DNA from: an uncultured Oscillospiraceae bacterium | GTDB taxonomy: Bacteria > Bacillota_A > Clostridia > Oscillospirales > Oscillospiraceae | NCBI GenBank assembly: GCA_947631215.1 | Contig: CANRKN010000006.1 | Coordinates: 1 to 42,002 of the forward strand | Direction of reading: 5' to 3' | DNA length: 42,002 bases | In this document: positions 1-7,681 of the stretch, one piece after another | Layout of the letters: each line of letters starts with the position of its first letter | Numbering within the stretch: the first letter of the stretch is position 1 | The notes under the pieces: generated by a model | Told to the model about the DNA's origin: nothing | Database searches by the model: none | What the model saw: the letters and a program-made list of their open reading frames with translations, nothing else | Program-made: the position numbers and the translations under genes

Positions 1-25
1 ACCGAGCCTCTGTTTGGCTGTACAT
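1..25 (-). CDS. possible 5' end of a gene leaving the window
   Basis: On the minus strand an ATG at 25-23 opens a frame that runs off the window after eight codons (MYSQTEAR). An AGGA sequence lies 8 nt upstream, at usual ribosome-binding spacing. Too little is visible to name a product, and the site could be fortuitous. It would be the next gene in the minus-strand operon after the O-acetyltransferase. Confidence 0.25.
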
Positions 26-97
26 TTTTTCGTTCCTGAAAAATACTATTTTCCTCTTGATTATTATTAGCTGGACTTGTTCCAAAGGGATAGGGTG

Positions 98-733
98 TTA
101 TCTCCTGCCATATATTTCTGTTTCCAGCCTGTCCACATCTGAGACAGCGCGTACAGGGCGGCAGGGTACGCCGTAGGCCAACACGCCGGGTGGAATGTCA
201 TGTGTGACTACGCTACCCGCGCCAATGATCGCCTCATTGCCAATGGTCACGCCGGGGCAAATGACAGCCCCGGTGCATATCCACACACGGTTTCCGATAT
301 GGACAGGTCTTGCATAAACGTAGTTCCCCTTGTGGTCATGCGGAAAACGGTTTGGCACCCAGCATACGCATCTTTCCCCGGCGGTGACGGGGTGAAGATT
401 CGTGATGATGGACACATTTGGTCCGATCATAACATCGTCTCCGATGTGGACTTCTTCCTCGTCCATTATCACAAGATTGTAGTTGGACAACAAATTCTTG
501 CCGACAAAGGTATTGAACCCGTAGTCGATGTACAGCGGCGACTGAACGTAATACGCCTCCCCATCTATGTGACCAAGTATTTTGCGAAGCAGCCGATTAC
601 GTTTTGGTTGATTCAGTAATGACGTGCGGTTAAACCTTCGGACAAGGCAGTATGTCCGAGCCATTTTGAAAATAAGGGAGCGATCAGTTTGATTGAACAG
701 TGCCCCGGATTTCATTCTCTCAAATTCTGTCAT
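98..733 (-). CDS. maltose/galactoside-type O-acetyltransferase (left-handed beta-helix)
   Basis: A 211-residue protein of the NodL/LacA/Maa acetyltransferase family, which moves acetyl from acetyl-CoA to a sugar or sugar-like hydroxyl in the cytoplasm. The N-terminus (MTEFERMKSGALFNQTD) is the family maltose-acetyltransferase cap domain. Hexapeptide repeats follow (VHIGDDVMIGPNVSI, VHIGNRVWICTGAVI), with the family signature GAGSVVTHDIPPGVLAYGVP near the C-terminus. The catalytic His is probably in ITNLHPV. The frame is open further upstream to 817, but the cap-domain Met at 733 matches family starts and has a GGTAGG sequence just upstream. It is the last complete gene of a minus-strand group with the frameshifted protein and acyl ligase, which suggests acetylation of a product or surface glycan. 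The exact substrate cannot be told. Confidence 0.85.
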   Translation of the reverse strand: MTEFERMKSGALFNQTDRSLIFKMARTYCLVRRFNRTSLLNQPKRNRLLRKILGHIDGEAYYVQSPLYIDYGFNTFVGKNLLSNYNLVIMDEEEVHIGDDVMIGPNVSIITNLHPVTAGERCVCWVPNRFPHDHKGNYVYARPVHIGNRVWICTGAVICPGVTIGNEAIIGAGSVVTHDIPPGVLAYGVPCRPVRAVSDVDRLETEIYGRR

Positions 734-769
734 AATACCTACCATGTGAACGGGACACACGCCCACAGA

Positions 770-805
770 GCGCACATACACGGTCTGGCGACCATATATG
801 TGCGC
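770..805. repeat. short inverted repeat upstream of the acetyltransferase
   Basis: Arms GCGCACATA (770-778) and TATGTGCGC (797-805) are exact complements around an 18-nt loop. They lie in the 111-bp gap between the frameshifted gene and the acetyltransferase. No T-run follows on either strand, so this may be an mRNA processing or stability hairpin rather than a terminator. Confidence 0.45.
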
Positions 806-844
806 GGTTTGTTCCAAGGTGGGAATGATGCTGGTCCGAATCGT

Positions 845-1500
845 TTACCAAGTGAAGGGAATGCGCGCCTCGCAGTATTCATCGCGTACAAACAAGTATA
901 AGAGGTATGTATAGGTACCGCTGGGCATATCTTTCGGAAGCCCTACTGCAAACACCCCATCCGTTGTGGCATAGAAAGACGCATCTATGTCCAGTTCATT
1001 TCCATTTGCGTCTAAGATTTTTCCTCCATGTCCCCAATCCTCATACTCAATGTCAGTTAACTCCCTTGAATATGAGAAATGCCCGGATATGCCCTGGTCG
1101 TATTCGACAAAACTGTAGGATGAACCCGACTCCGGCATCTGATGATAGAAGCCGTCATAGAAGTATTGGCAATCATTAATGATAAGTGAAAGCCCACTTG
1201 CCGTGGTATTTGTCTGGATCGTCTCAATGGGGATCATCTGGCTATCATCATTGGAAACTTCGGGGATGACCACAGTATCTGTTGTACCGGGCTGGATTAC
1301 AGGCGGCACAGCCCCGTCACTACTATCATCCAATGCATTGCTATTGGCAACTTCGGTTGCGGCGGACGTACTATTGGGGTAACTTGGTCTTCGTTTTTGG
1401 GAAAGAATCGCCAAAATACTCCCTCGCCAAAAATAAATACAAGTACTGGGATGACAACTATTACTATTCCGGCTGCTATTTCTTTTATTTTCTCTCTCAT
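845..1500 (-). pseudogene. membrane-anchored hypothetical protein, split by a frameshift
   Basis: Two overlapping frames together describe one protein of about 218 codons. The first starts at ATG 1500 (GGAG about 11 nt upstream) and gives a short basic N-terminus, one membrane helix (IAAGIVIVVIPVLVFIFGEGV) and a juxtamembrane stretch. The second frame carries a low-complexity Ser/Thr/Asp linker and a folded, probably extracytoplasmic beta-rich domain ending ARIPFTW. The frames join at a run of four C (minus strand; 1376-1379), where a one-base indel restores continuity. As written the first frame ends after a short junk tail. Either the gene is broken, or the run is slippery or miscalled. No family is recognised. 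It lies between acyl ligase and acetyltransferase in the same direction. Confidence 0.7.
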
Positions 1501-1565
1501 AACTTCTTCTCCACTTTCAATCTTGGCAGAATTGGTAAATTGCAATTCAATTGTAAGACTTTTAG

Positions 1566-3347
1566 TTATGTTTGCATGGAATTCGGCTCTGTTACAACCA
1601 TATAATTGATACCTGACATTTGCACAAGCAGTTTAGCATCGATTTTCCCACCCAGGTTCCTCGGAAATTCATCGACAAAGACCCAATCAAGCGGAATATC
1701 AGATTCACTAAGATTATTGGCACATGCTTTGCTTAAGGTTTCTTTTGCAATGGTATTCTCCGCAAACACAGAGCGGTCCAAAATCACAAACGCAACGGGC
1801 ACCATCTGTTCCTCCGGGTGAGGTACGCCGATGACTGTGCACTCTTTTACGCCGGGTATCGTTTCAATGAATTCCGCGATCTTTGAGGGATGAACATTGA
1901 AGCCGGTGCGCATGAAAATGTTTTTGATGCGGTCTGTGATATACACTTGTCCATCTTCGTCCATTGTTCCCAAGTCTGCAAGATGAAGCCAGGTTTGACC
2001 ATCACGATGTTGTTTCAAAACAAGCTGTGTTTCGTCAGGGTTATTGAAATACTCTTTCATGATGGTCGGGCCGCAGATACAAAGCTCTCCCTCCGTGTTA
2101 TATGGCAGTTCTTTGTCTGTGCCCGGTTCAAACACGGCAAAGGTGTCTAACGGAAGCGGGATGCCTACGCCGCCGAACTTATACGCGCCCGGTCTTGCAT
2201 AAGCACCGCACCCCCCGTTTTCTGTCGCGCCGAATCCTTGTCGGACGAGAATACGCGAATCGAGAGAACCATTTTCTGAGAATCCCTCGCTTACGCCATT
2301 CAGTCGCTTTTCTAAATCCTTTGGCAAGGTCGCACCGCCTGATACAAGATTCCGGAGCTTTGGCAGATCATGATTTTTAAATTCCTCACTGATGGCTAGG
2401 TACTGACAGTGGACAGGGCCGCCTGTGAAATGGTCGGGCTTGGTCCGGCATAGCACTTCGGGGAAACGGGTGGTCAGAAGTTCTGGAATGAGAATGTTTT
2501 TACACCCGCAGTATGTGGAATAGTGCATGGTGGAAATGCCATAAGCAATGGATTGGATGAGAGCGTCCAGTACGACTTCTTCCTCGTCAAGAATCCCACT
2601 CAACAGATGCTGGATGGCTATGGCGTTCATAGCCCTATCTGTCAAACAAACGCCTTTTGGTACGCCTGTTGTCCCGCTTGTTCCTACAATGACAGCGACG
2701 TGATCGGGATGATAATAGGGCTTTATATCGTGGGTCACATTCTTTTTGAGCCTATCAAATTCCGCCCAAAGCATGAGGTTTCCACTAAGCGGCGGTTTGC
2801 TGCCGCCCATTTTTATCTTGCCGAGCATTTGCAAGGGCTTCGGAGCAGACTCCATGCCGGTGAGATAAAGGATGCTGTCCAATCCTGCACTGGATATCAC
2901 AGAGGCAAATTTCTCGTAAAAACCGGCAAATATCGCAATGTGCTTCGCGTTGCACTCAGAAATGATTTTCTTCAACTGGGGAGCCGCGATCATGGGCGAC
3001 ACGGGATAGGCGGTAGCGCCCAAAATGTTCAGGCCATATATAAGCATTCTGCTTTCAGGAATGTTCGGCAGCAGGGTTATAACGATCTGGTTCTCCTTGA
3101 CGCCCAGTTGTGCGTATGACTTTGCGATATCTTCGATTCTGGAAAAGAATTGCCCATAGGTGATCTCAATGCCCTTCTTGTAATCATTGGCGCTGTTCCT
3201 GAGATCGAGCGCGATCTTGTCCAATCGTTTGGCATTGCTGTGTTTGATCAGTTGATAGATCGAAAGCTCCGGTATGGGAGCCTTTTCGACCCCTTGGCTA
3301 TAATACTTCAGCCAGGGTTTGTCGATAGACGGATAACCTGTACTCAT
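1566..3347 (-). CDS. AMP-forming acyl ligase (ANL superfamily)
   Basis: A 593-residue adenylate-forming enzyme that activates a carboxylic acid with ATP and normally transfers it to CoA. Visible motifs are the ATP loop GTSGTTGVPKG (about residue 220), the A5-type segment GFGATENGG, the A7 region LADLGTMDEDGQ, the hinge TDRIKN and the C-terminal GGKI with the catalytic Lys. The substrate is not predictable; the family includes medium- and long-chain acyl-CoA and aryl-CoA ligases. The start is ATG 3347 because GGGAGG (3355-3360) lies 7 nt upstream. An upstream TTG at 3362 precedes that site and is unlikely. I see no promoter facing the gene between 3348 and 3365. The nearest promoter lies in a segment flanked by inverted invertase-type sites (3366-3538) and points away, so expression may depend on inversion. 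Confidence 0.9.
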   Translation of the reverse strand: MSTGYPSIDKPWLKYYSQGVEKAPIPELSIYQLIKHSNAKRLDKIALDLRNSANDYKKGIEITYGQFFSRIEDIAKSYAQLGVKENQIVITLLPNIPESRMLIYGLNILGATAYPVSPMIAAPQLKKIISECNAKHIAIFAGFYEKFASVISSAGLDSILYLTGMESAPKPLQMLGKIKMGGSKPPLSGNLMLWAEFDRLKKNVTHDIKPYYHPDHVAVIVGTSGTTGVPKGVCLTDRAMNAIAIQHLLSGILDEEEVVLDALIQSIAYGISTMHYSTYCGCKNILIPELLTTRFPEVLCRTKPDHFTGGPVHCQYLAISEEFKNHDLPKLRNLVSGGATLPKDLEKRLNGVSEGFSENGSLDSRILVRQGFGATENGGCGAYARPGAYKFGGVGIPLPLDTFAVFEPGTDKELPYNTEGELCICGPTIMKEYFNNPDETQLVLKQHRDGQTWLHLADLGTMDEDGQVYITDRIKNIFMRTGFNVHPSKIAEFIETIPGVKECTVIGVPHPEEQMVPVAFVILDRSVFAENTIAKETLSKACANNLSESDIPLDWVFVDEFPRNLGGKIDAKLLVQMSGINYMVVTEPNSMQT

Positions 3348-3365
3348 GGACTTTCCTCCCAACGA

Positions 3366-3391
3366 TTGTCAAAAAGTGTACTATTTGACAA
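3366..3391 (+). repeat. left hix-like recombination site (26 bp, core GT)
   Basis: Half-sites TTGTCAAAAAGT (3366-3377) and ACTATTTGACAA (3380-3391) are complementary at 11 of 12 positions and flank the 2-bp core GT (3378-3379). The size and layout (12+2+12) are those of Hin/Gin crossover sites. The site lies 19 bp upstream of the acyl-ligase start codon. Confidence 0.7.
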
Positions 3392-3422
3392 AAGCCGGTT
3401 CCCACTCGGAAACCGACTTTTG
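3388..3422. repeat. hairpin inside the putative invertible segment
   Basis: ACAAAAGCCGGTTCC pairs with GGAAACCGACTTTTGT apart from one mismatch and one bulged base, around a short loop. It may stop read-through from one side of the segment in one orientation. No strong T-run follows. Confidence 0.5.
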
Positions 3423-3467
3423 TCCTTCAAAACCATGCTTTTTGACAGGCAAAATCCCCGAAAACAG

Positions 3468-3496
3468 TTGCCAACAGGTGGAAAACACGCTATACT
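3468..3496 (+). promoter_or_regulatory. sigma-A type promoter in the invertible segment
   Basis: TTGCCA (3468-3473), a 17-bp spacer, then TATACT (3491-3496). No plus-strand gene follows: downstream are the right crossover site and the antisense strand of the recombinase gene. That is hard to explain unless the segment inverts. Confidence 0.65.
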
Positions 3497-3512
3497 ATGT
3501 AAAACTGTCCGG

Positions 3513-3538
3513 CTATCAGAAGGTACACCTTTTGATAG
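3513..3538 (-). repeat. right hix-like recombination site (26 bp, core AC)
   Basis: Half-sites CTATCAGAAGGT (3513-3524) and ACCTTTTGATAG (3527-3538) flank core AC (3525-3526). The core is the reverse complement of the left site's GT, so the sites are inversely oriented. The 13-bp core region matches the left site's complement at 12 positions. The site directly abuts the recombinase stop codon (3539-3541). Confidence 0.7.
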
Positions 3539-4183
<645 letters not shown>

Positions 4184-4309
4184 CTACGTCATATTTTGCC
4201 GTTCTATCTGAAAGCCGTTCCTGCCCGGGACTCTCACCCCGGCGTTTTGTCTCTTTGGCCCGCTCATATCATGGCGATGACTTCCCCGGAGAACATATCA
4301 CTTTCAGAC

Positions 4310-4350
4310 GGTCATGTGGTTTTCAAGTTGCATCGTCTTACGACATGACC
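4310..4350. repeat. inverted repeat between invertase and XRE genes
   Basis: GGTCATGT (4310-4317) and ACATGACC (4343-4350) are exact complements 25 nt apart in the 294-bp gap between the divergent invertase and XRE genes. It could be an operator for the invertase promoter. Apart from this and the operator at 4418-4437, I see nothing definite in the gap. Confidence 0.4.
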
Positions 4351-4417
4351 ATTCTAGCGAAAAAACGCGCCCTCTCCCGTATGTCTCAAAGGATGGAAAT
4401 CCGCCTGAAAAACGAAA

Positions 4418-4447
4418 ATTTCCACGAACGTGGAAATGTGTTATAAT
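4418..4447 (+). promoter_or_regulatory. promoter with overlapping palindromic operator
   Basis: ATTTCCACG (4418-4426) and CGTGGAAAT (4429-4437) form a perfect palindrome with a 2-bp spacer. It covers a weak -35 (TTTCCA, 4419-4424), 17 bp from a consensus -10 TATAAT (4442-4447). The XRE start follows at 4472. The layout suggests autorepression by that XRE protein. Confidence 0.7.
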
Positions 4448-4471
4448 AGCCCCAGAAAAGGGGGAGTCGCC

Positions 4472-5317
4472 ATGTATGCGAAGTTATCTACCCAAGAGCG
4501 GCTGAAGGACCTGCGCGTGGAGCGGCACCTGACGCTGGAGCAGCTGGCCGAGGAGACGGGTCTTTCCAAGTCCGCTCTGGGCAAGTATGAATCGGACGAT
4601 TACAAGGATATGAGCCCCTTTGCCATCGCGGAGCTGGCCAAGTTTTATGGGGTGTCCACAGACTATCTGATGGGCCTGACGGAAACAAAAAATCACCCAA
4701 ATACAGCTCTGCACGAACTGCATTTGAGTGATGGGATGATCGACGTATTAAAGAGCGGCCAGCTCAATAACCGGCTGCTTTGCGAGATGGTGACCCATGA
4801 GGGGTTCCAGCGGTTCCTGGTGGATGCGGAGATCTATGTGGACCGTATCGCGGATATGCGCGTCAACGATATGAACACCATGCTGGCGGCGACGCGGGAG
4901 CAGGTCATTCAGAAATACGATCCGGGCGAGAACGACCTGTATGTGCGGACGCTGGAAGTGGCCCAGGTAAAAGAGGACGAGTACTTCAGCCATATCGCTG
5001 CCGGCGATATGGGCGCGATATTGAAGGACATCCGGGAGCGGCACAAGAAGGACACGACCACGGCGGACACGGTTTCCCCGGCCGCAGATGCCCAGAAACA
5101 GTTGCAGGAGGCCATGGGCTACGAGGGCAGCGAGAACGAGAAGAAAGCCCGCGTGTTCCTTGCCCAGCTCGGGATCGACTATGACGGCCTGACAAAAGAG
5201 GAGTTTGTGACGCTCATCGGGATATTGAAGAGGTCCAAGCTCCTGAAAAGCCCCTACAATCAGCGCGGTCGGAGCAATTCACCCATGACGCACGGGAAGG
5301 GAAAACGGAAAAGATAG
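4472..5317 (+). CDS. XRE-family transcriptional regulator with C-terminal extension
   Basis: A 281-residue protein. Residues 8-70 form a Cro/C1 helix-turn-helix (RLKDLRVERHLTLEQLAEET, then GLSKSALGKYES and FYGVSTDYLMGLTETK). The remaining 200 residues are mainly helical and acidic, with no recognised domain, and end in a basic tail (HGKGKRKR). The start is ATG 4472, preceded by GGGGGAG; the frame is open upstream but that part is leader. Proteins of this layout are common on clostridial integrative elements and usually repress element genes. The operator at 4418-4437 suggests autoregulation. The gene converges on the DUF6061-like gene and shares a hairpin terminator with it. Confidence 0.85.
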   Translation: MYAKLSTQERLKDLRVERHLTLEQLAEETGLSKSALGKYESDDYKDMSPFAIAELAKFYGVSTDYLMGLTETKNHPNTALHELHLSDGMIDVLKSGQLNNRLLCEMVTHEGFQRFLVDAEIYVDRIADMRVNDMNTMLAATREQVIQKYDPGENDLYVRTLEVAQVKEDEYFSHIAAGDMGAILKDIRERHKKDTTTADTVSPAADAQKQLQEAMGYEGSENEKKARVFLAQLGIDYDGLTKEEFVTLIGILKRSKLLKSPYNQRGRSNSPMTHGKGKRKR

Positions 5318-5327
5318 AAAGAAAGAC

Positions 5328-5360
5328 TACGACCCGCTGGCATTAGTCCAGCGGGTCGTA
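5328..5360. terminator. bidirectional terminator
   Basis: Arms TACGACCCGCTGG (5328-5340) and CCAGCGGGTCGTA (5348-5360) are perfect complements around a 7-nt loop. A T-rich tract follows on the minus strand. The right part lies inside the 3' end of the DUF6061-like coding sequence. It serves the converging XRE and DUF6061-like genes. Confidence 0.75.
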
Positions 5361-5588
5361 CTTTGTGACTGCCTTCAGATACAAGGCCTGGTCGCCGTTC
5401 AGGATAAGCTCGGCATAGCTAAGCGGATCATTGTAGATGAGGTAATCCAACTCGGACCGCTGATACAAGTTATCTGCGACCTCGCGTTCCACAGCAGTGC
5501 AGTCGATGGCGATCATGCTGCCGTCTGCATATCGTAGCTCCACACGACCCGTGTCCATGTTGAACTCACAGGAGATCAGCTTTTTCAT
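5343..5588 (-). CDS. DUF6061-like small protein
   Basis: An 81-residue acidic protein (MKKLISCEFNMDTGRVELRY at the start, ending AVTKYDPLD). I associate it from memory with the DUF6061 family, which is widespread on clostridial mobile elements and has no known function. Its ATG (5588-5586) overlaps the stop of the upstream 59-residue protein gene in an ATGA arrangement, so the two are translationally coupled. No membrane segment or catalytic motif is seen. Confidence 0.75.
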   Translation of the reverse strand: MKKLISCEFNMDTGRVELRYADGSMIAIDCTAVEREVADNLYQRSELDYLIYNDPLSYAELILNGDQALYLKAVTKYDPLD

Positions 5589-5764
5589 CGTTTGGCACCC
5601 CTTTCATCTTCTTCCATACTCTCGATACACACGTCCTCTGCCTCTAAAAGCGCCTCTTGAATGACCGTCCGCCCAGCAGCATTTTCCGGCGTATCCGGCA
5701 GCACGTCCAGCGCATGTGACGCCGCTGCACAGAGGATGTGATAGGCCCGCTTGTAATCCGTCAT
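5585..5764 (-). CDS. 59-residue small protein (XRE-linked module, copy A)
   Basis: Encodes MTDYKRAYHILCAAASHALD followed by a helix with LPDTPEN and an acidic/basic tail; 59 residues. Start ATG 5764 has GGAGGCGAGG upstream. I do not recognise a named family, but a clear homologue is encoded at 30483-30659: 31 of the first 49 positions are identical by eye, including DYKR, LCAAAS and LPDT. In both places the gene is divergent from a small XRE regulator. It is followed by the coupled DUF6061-like gene. The size, helical character and genetic pairing suggest a regulator partner or small effector; the function is unknown. Confidence 0.85.
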   Translation of the reverse strand: MTDYKRAYHILCAAASHALDVLPDTPENAAGRTVIQEALLEAEDVCIESMEEDERGAKR

Positions 5765-5783
5765 TTCCTCGCCTCCTACGCGC

Positions 5784-5828
5784 TAACCCTTTTGGGTTAT
5801 TTTAACCCAAAAGAGTTAAACTTGTCAA
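5784..5828 (-). promoter_or_regulatory. divergent operator and promoter of copy A
   Basis: Two near-identical 16-bp blocks, TAACCCTTTTGGGTTA (5784-5799) and TAACCCAAAAGAGTTA (5803-5818), are inverted copies of each other, and each is itself palindromic. They cover the -10 (complement of ATTTTA, 5799-5804) and the spacer of a minus-strand promoter whose -35 is TTGACA (complement of 5823-5828), with 18-bp spacing. This is a likely binding site for the divergent XRE at 5870. Confidence 0.7.
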
Positions 5829-5869
5829 CAGGAATTGGCTATCCTCATAGGTGAAATGAGGTGGAAAAG

Positions 5870-6112
5870 ATGAATGTGGGAGAAGCGGTAGCGGAACGAA
5901 TTTTGGAACTGTGCCGGGAGCGGAACATCTCGGTCAATCGGCTGTGCACGATCAGCGGCGTCACGCAGTCCACGGTGAACAACATTGTCAGCCTCCGCAA
6001 CAACAGCGCGACAGTCGCCACGGTGAAGAAGCTGTGCGACGGCCTGGACATCGGCATTTCCGAGTTCTTTGCCTCCCCGCTCTTTGATGATCTGGAGCAG
6101 GAGGTAAAATAA
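5870..6112 (+). CDS. small XRE-family regulator (copy A module)
   Basis: An 80-residue Cro/C1 helix-turn-helix protein that is nearly all DNA-binding domain (RILELCRERNISVNRLCTIS, then GVTQSTVNNIVSLR, then ATVKKLCDGLDIGISEFF). Start ATG 5870 is preceded by GAGGTG; a GTG at 5861 in frame is an alternative with its own AGGTG. It is divergent from the 59-residue/DUF6061-like operon with a doubled palindrome between, so it probably represses that operon and perhaps itself. A rho-independent terminator follows at 6208. Confidence 0.85.
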   Translation: MNVGEAVAERILELCRERNISVNRLCTISGVTQSTVNNIVSLRNNSATVATVKKLCDGLDIGISEFFASPLFDDLEQEVK

Positions 6113-6207
6113 GCATTGCGAAGTTAAATAAGCCTGTCTTTCCGCTCCATATGGGGCAATAAGCAACATAAACCATTTCCATAATAATCCCATGACTAAC
6201 AGAAAAG

Positions 6208-6236
6208 ACGTTCTGGTTTTCTCCGGAACGTTTTTT
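6208..6236 (+). terminator. rho-independent terminator after the small XRE gene
   Basis: ACGTTCTGG pairs with CCGGAACGT (one G-U pair) around a short loop and is followed by TTTTTT. It lies about 95 bp beyond the XRE stop. The rest of 6113-6326 shows nothing else definite. Confidence 0.75.
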
Positions 6237-6326
6237 ACGCAGTGGGTGCTGCGGTTGTCCACAAATGTGTCTCAAAACAAACTTGTCCCTATTGACGTAT
6301 GGGGAGAAAAAAGATGAAAAGACAGT

Positions 6327-6373
6327 AAAATCAACAACAGAATGAGAAAAAATCTCATTTTGTTGTTGATTTT
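6327..6373. repeat. 21-bp inverted repeat upstream of the defence operon
   Basis: Arms 6327-6347 (beginning AAAATCAACAACAG) and 6353-6373 (ending TGTTGTTGATTTT) are complementary at 20 of 21 positions with a loop of five A. The right arm covers the -35 of the operon promoter. Because it lies upstream of the expected transcript start, it is better read as an operator or DNA palindrome than as an attenuator. Confidence 0.75.
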
Positions 6374-6393
6374 CACGCAAAGACGAGTATAAT
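6366..6393 (+). promoter_or_regulatory. promoter of the AAA ATPase/RloB operon
   Basis: TTGATT (6366-6371), a 16-bp spacer, then TATAAT (6388-6393). The -35 lies in the right arm of the large inverted repeat. The start codon follows at 6414 after GGAGGG. Confidence 0.65.
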
Positions 6394-6413
6394 ACCATGT
6401 GGAGGGATGTAAC

Positions 6414-7679
6414 ATGTTGATTCAATTTCGATTCAAAAACTTCAAATCATTCAGAGATGATACGATTTTGGATCTTTCTGCGACAAAGATCACAGAGCAT
6501 GCTGATCATGTCGTTCAAATTGGAAACGAACGAATTCTACCTACTGCCGCTATCTATGGAGCAAATGCCAGTGGTAAGTCCAATGTTATAGAGGCTTTTC
6601 GCTATATGTCAACATATGTCTTAGATTCGTTTGGCTACGGCGGAGAAGGCGGCGAAAAGAAATCAAAAACAAAAAGGCCCAAACTCACCCCGTTTCTATT
6701 TGATAACACCAGTAAAAACGCAGAGTCATCTTTTGAGGTTTATTTTATTACCGCAGAGGAAGATGGCTGCAAATCATATAACTATGGCTTTACACTGAAT
6801 CAAAACGGCGTTGTTGAGGAATGGCTCAACACGAAGTCTAAAACCGCCAGAAAATACAAATCTATATTTTATCGAAGCGGGAGAGATTTAGATTTATCTG
6901 GTCTCCCTACTAAGAACCAAGATATTATCAAAATGTCCCTATACGATGAAGCTCTGATCGTTTCTCTTGGTGCGATGCAGCGGATCACCAAGCTGCGGAT
7001 GGTCAGAGACTGGTTCTACAATGTAAGTTTCACGAATTTTGGCAACCCTCTTGAAAACGCCTTTCTTTCTTCTTTGATACCAGCTGGATTTGCAGATGAT
7101 AAAGCCGTCCAAAAGAAAGTTCTTAATTATTTTTCTGCGTTTGATCCATCGATCATTGGCTTTCATACAGAAGTTATAAAAGGCGGTGATGACGATGTTG
7201 AACATGTAAAGATCGATGCGATTCATTCAATAATCGGTACAGATAGAACAGCCTCAATACCTCTGCAGGACGAATCAGACGGCACGTTGAAAATGTTTGC
7301 GCTATATCCGGCTTTACAGGAAACAATGAGCAAAGGAAGCATTTTACTTGTTGACGAATTGAACGCAAGATTGCATCCTCTCTTGGTTCGGGGGTTCATA
7401 CTTTTATTCTTGAATCCCGAAACAAATCCGAAACATGCACAGTTGGTGTTTTCTACTCACGATTCATGGCAGCTTTCAAACAATTTATTGCGCAGGGATG
7501 AGGTCTGGTTCACAGAGAAGACACCTTCTGGAGTGTCATCATTGTATTCCCTTGCTGATTTTGTGAGCGAGGATGGGACAAAAATACGAAAAGATGAAAG
7601 TTACGAGAAGAACTATCTTCTAGGTAAATATGGAGCAATACCCTCCTTAAAATACTTCGACATGTTTAAGGAGGGGTGA
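6414..7679 (+). CDS. AAA15-family ATPase (AbiLi-like), phage defence component
   Basis: A 421-residue ABC/SMC-like ATPase of the COG1106 (AAA_21) type. It has an N-terminal beta hairpin (LIQFRFKNFKSFRDDTILDL), Walker A GANASGKS (residues 49-56), a signature-like QDESDGTLK, Walker B ILLVDELNARLHP (about 310-322) and a switch His in FSTHDSW. Start ATG 6414 has GGAGGG 7 nt upstream. It is followed 2 bp later by an RloB-family gene. This gene pair is the AbiL abortive-infection arrangement, in which the ATPase is thought to sense or regulate and the RloB partner to act. The low GC content and the recombinase directly downstream mark it as mobile-element cargo. Confidence 0.85.
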   Translation: MLIQFRFKNFKSFRDDTILDLSATKITEHADHVVQIGNERILPTAAIYGANASGKSNVIEAFRYMSTYVLDSFGYGGEGGEKKSKTKRPKLTPFLFDNTSKNAESSFEVYFITAEEDGCKSYNYGFTLNQNGVVEEWLNTKSKTARKYKSIFYRSGRDLDLSGLPTKNQDIIKMSLYDEALIVSLGAMQRITKLRMVRDWFYNVSFTNFGNPLENAFLSSLIPAGFADDKAVQKKVLNYFSAFDPSIIGFHTEVIKGGDDDVEHVKIDAIHSIIGTDRTASIPLQDESDGTLKMFALYPALQETMSKGSILLVDELNARLHPLLVRGFILLFLNPETNPKHAQLVFSTHDSWQLSNNLLRRDEVWFTEKTPSGVSSLYSLADFVSEDGTKIRKDESYEKNYLLGKYGAIPSLKYFDMFKEG

Positions 7680-7681
7680 TA

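Larger units (their letters stand above)
3366..3538. other. putative invertible promoter segment
   Basis: The segment is bounded by two 26-bp quasi-palindromic sites in inverted orientation (3366-3391 and 3513-3538) and abuts the stop codon of a Hin-type serine recombinase. It contains one good promoter (3468-3496) that now points rightward, antisense to the recombinase gene, and one internal hairpin (3388-3422). Reflection about the midpoint (x to 6904-x) would put the -10 at 3408-3413 on the minus strand, giving an untranslated leader of about 55 nt before the acyl-ligase ATG at 3347. The sites and promoter are read directly from the sequence. Inversion itself is inference from site architecture and the neighbouring gene. 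Confidence 0.65.

Noticed and set aside
3513..3538. Simple terminator of the invertase gene
   Set aside because: The palindrome has no following T-run, has the 12+2+12 form of a crossover site, and has a partner with an oppositely oriented core at 3366-3391.
6113..6425. Minus-strand frames of 145 codons near the small XRE gene
   Set aside because: They overlap the XRE gene, its terminator and the inverted repeat; no ribosome site or family motif.
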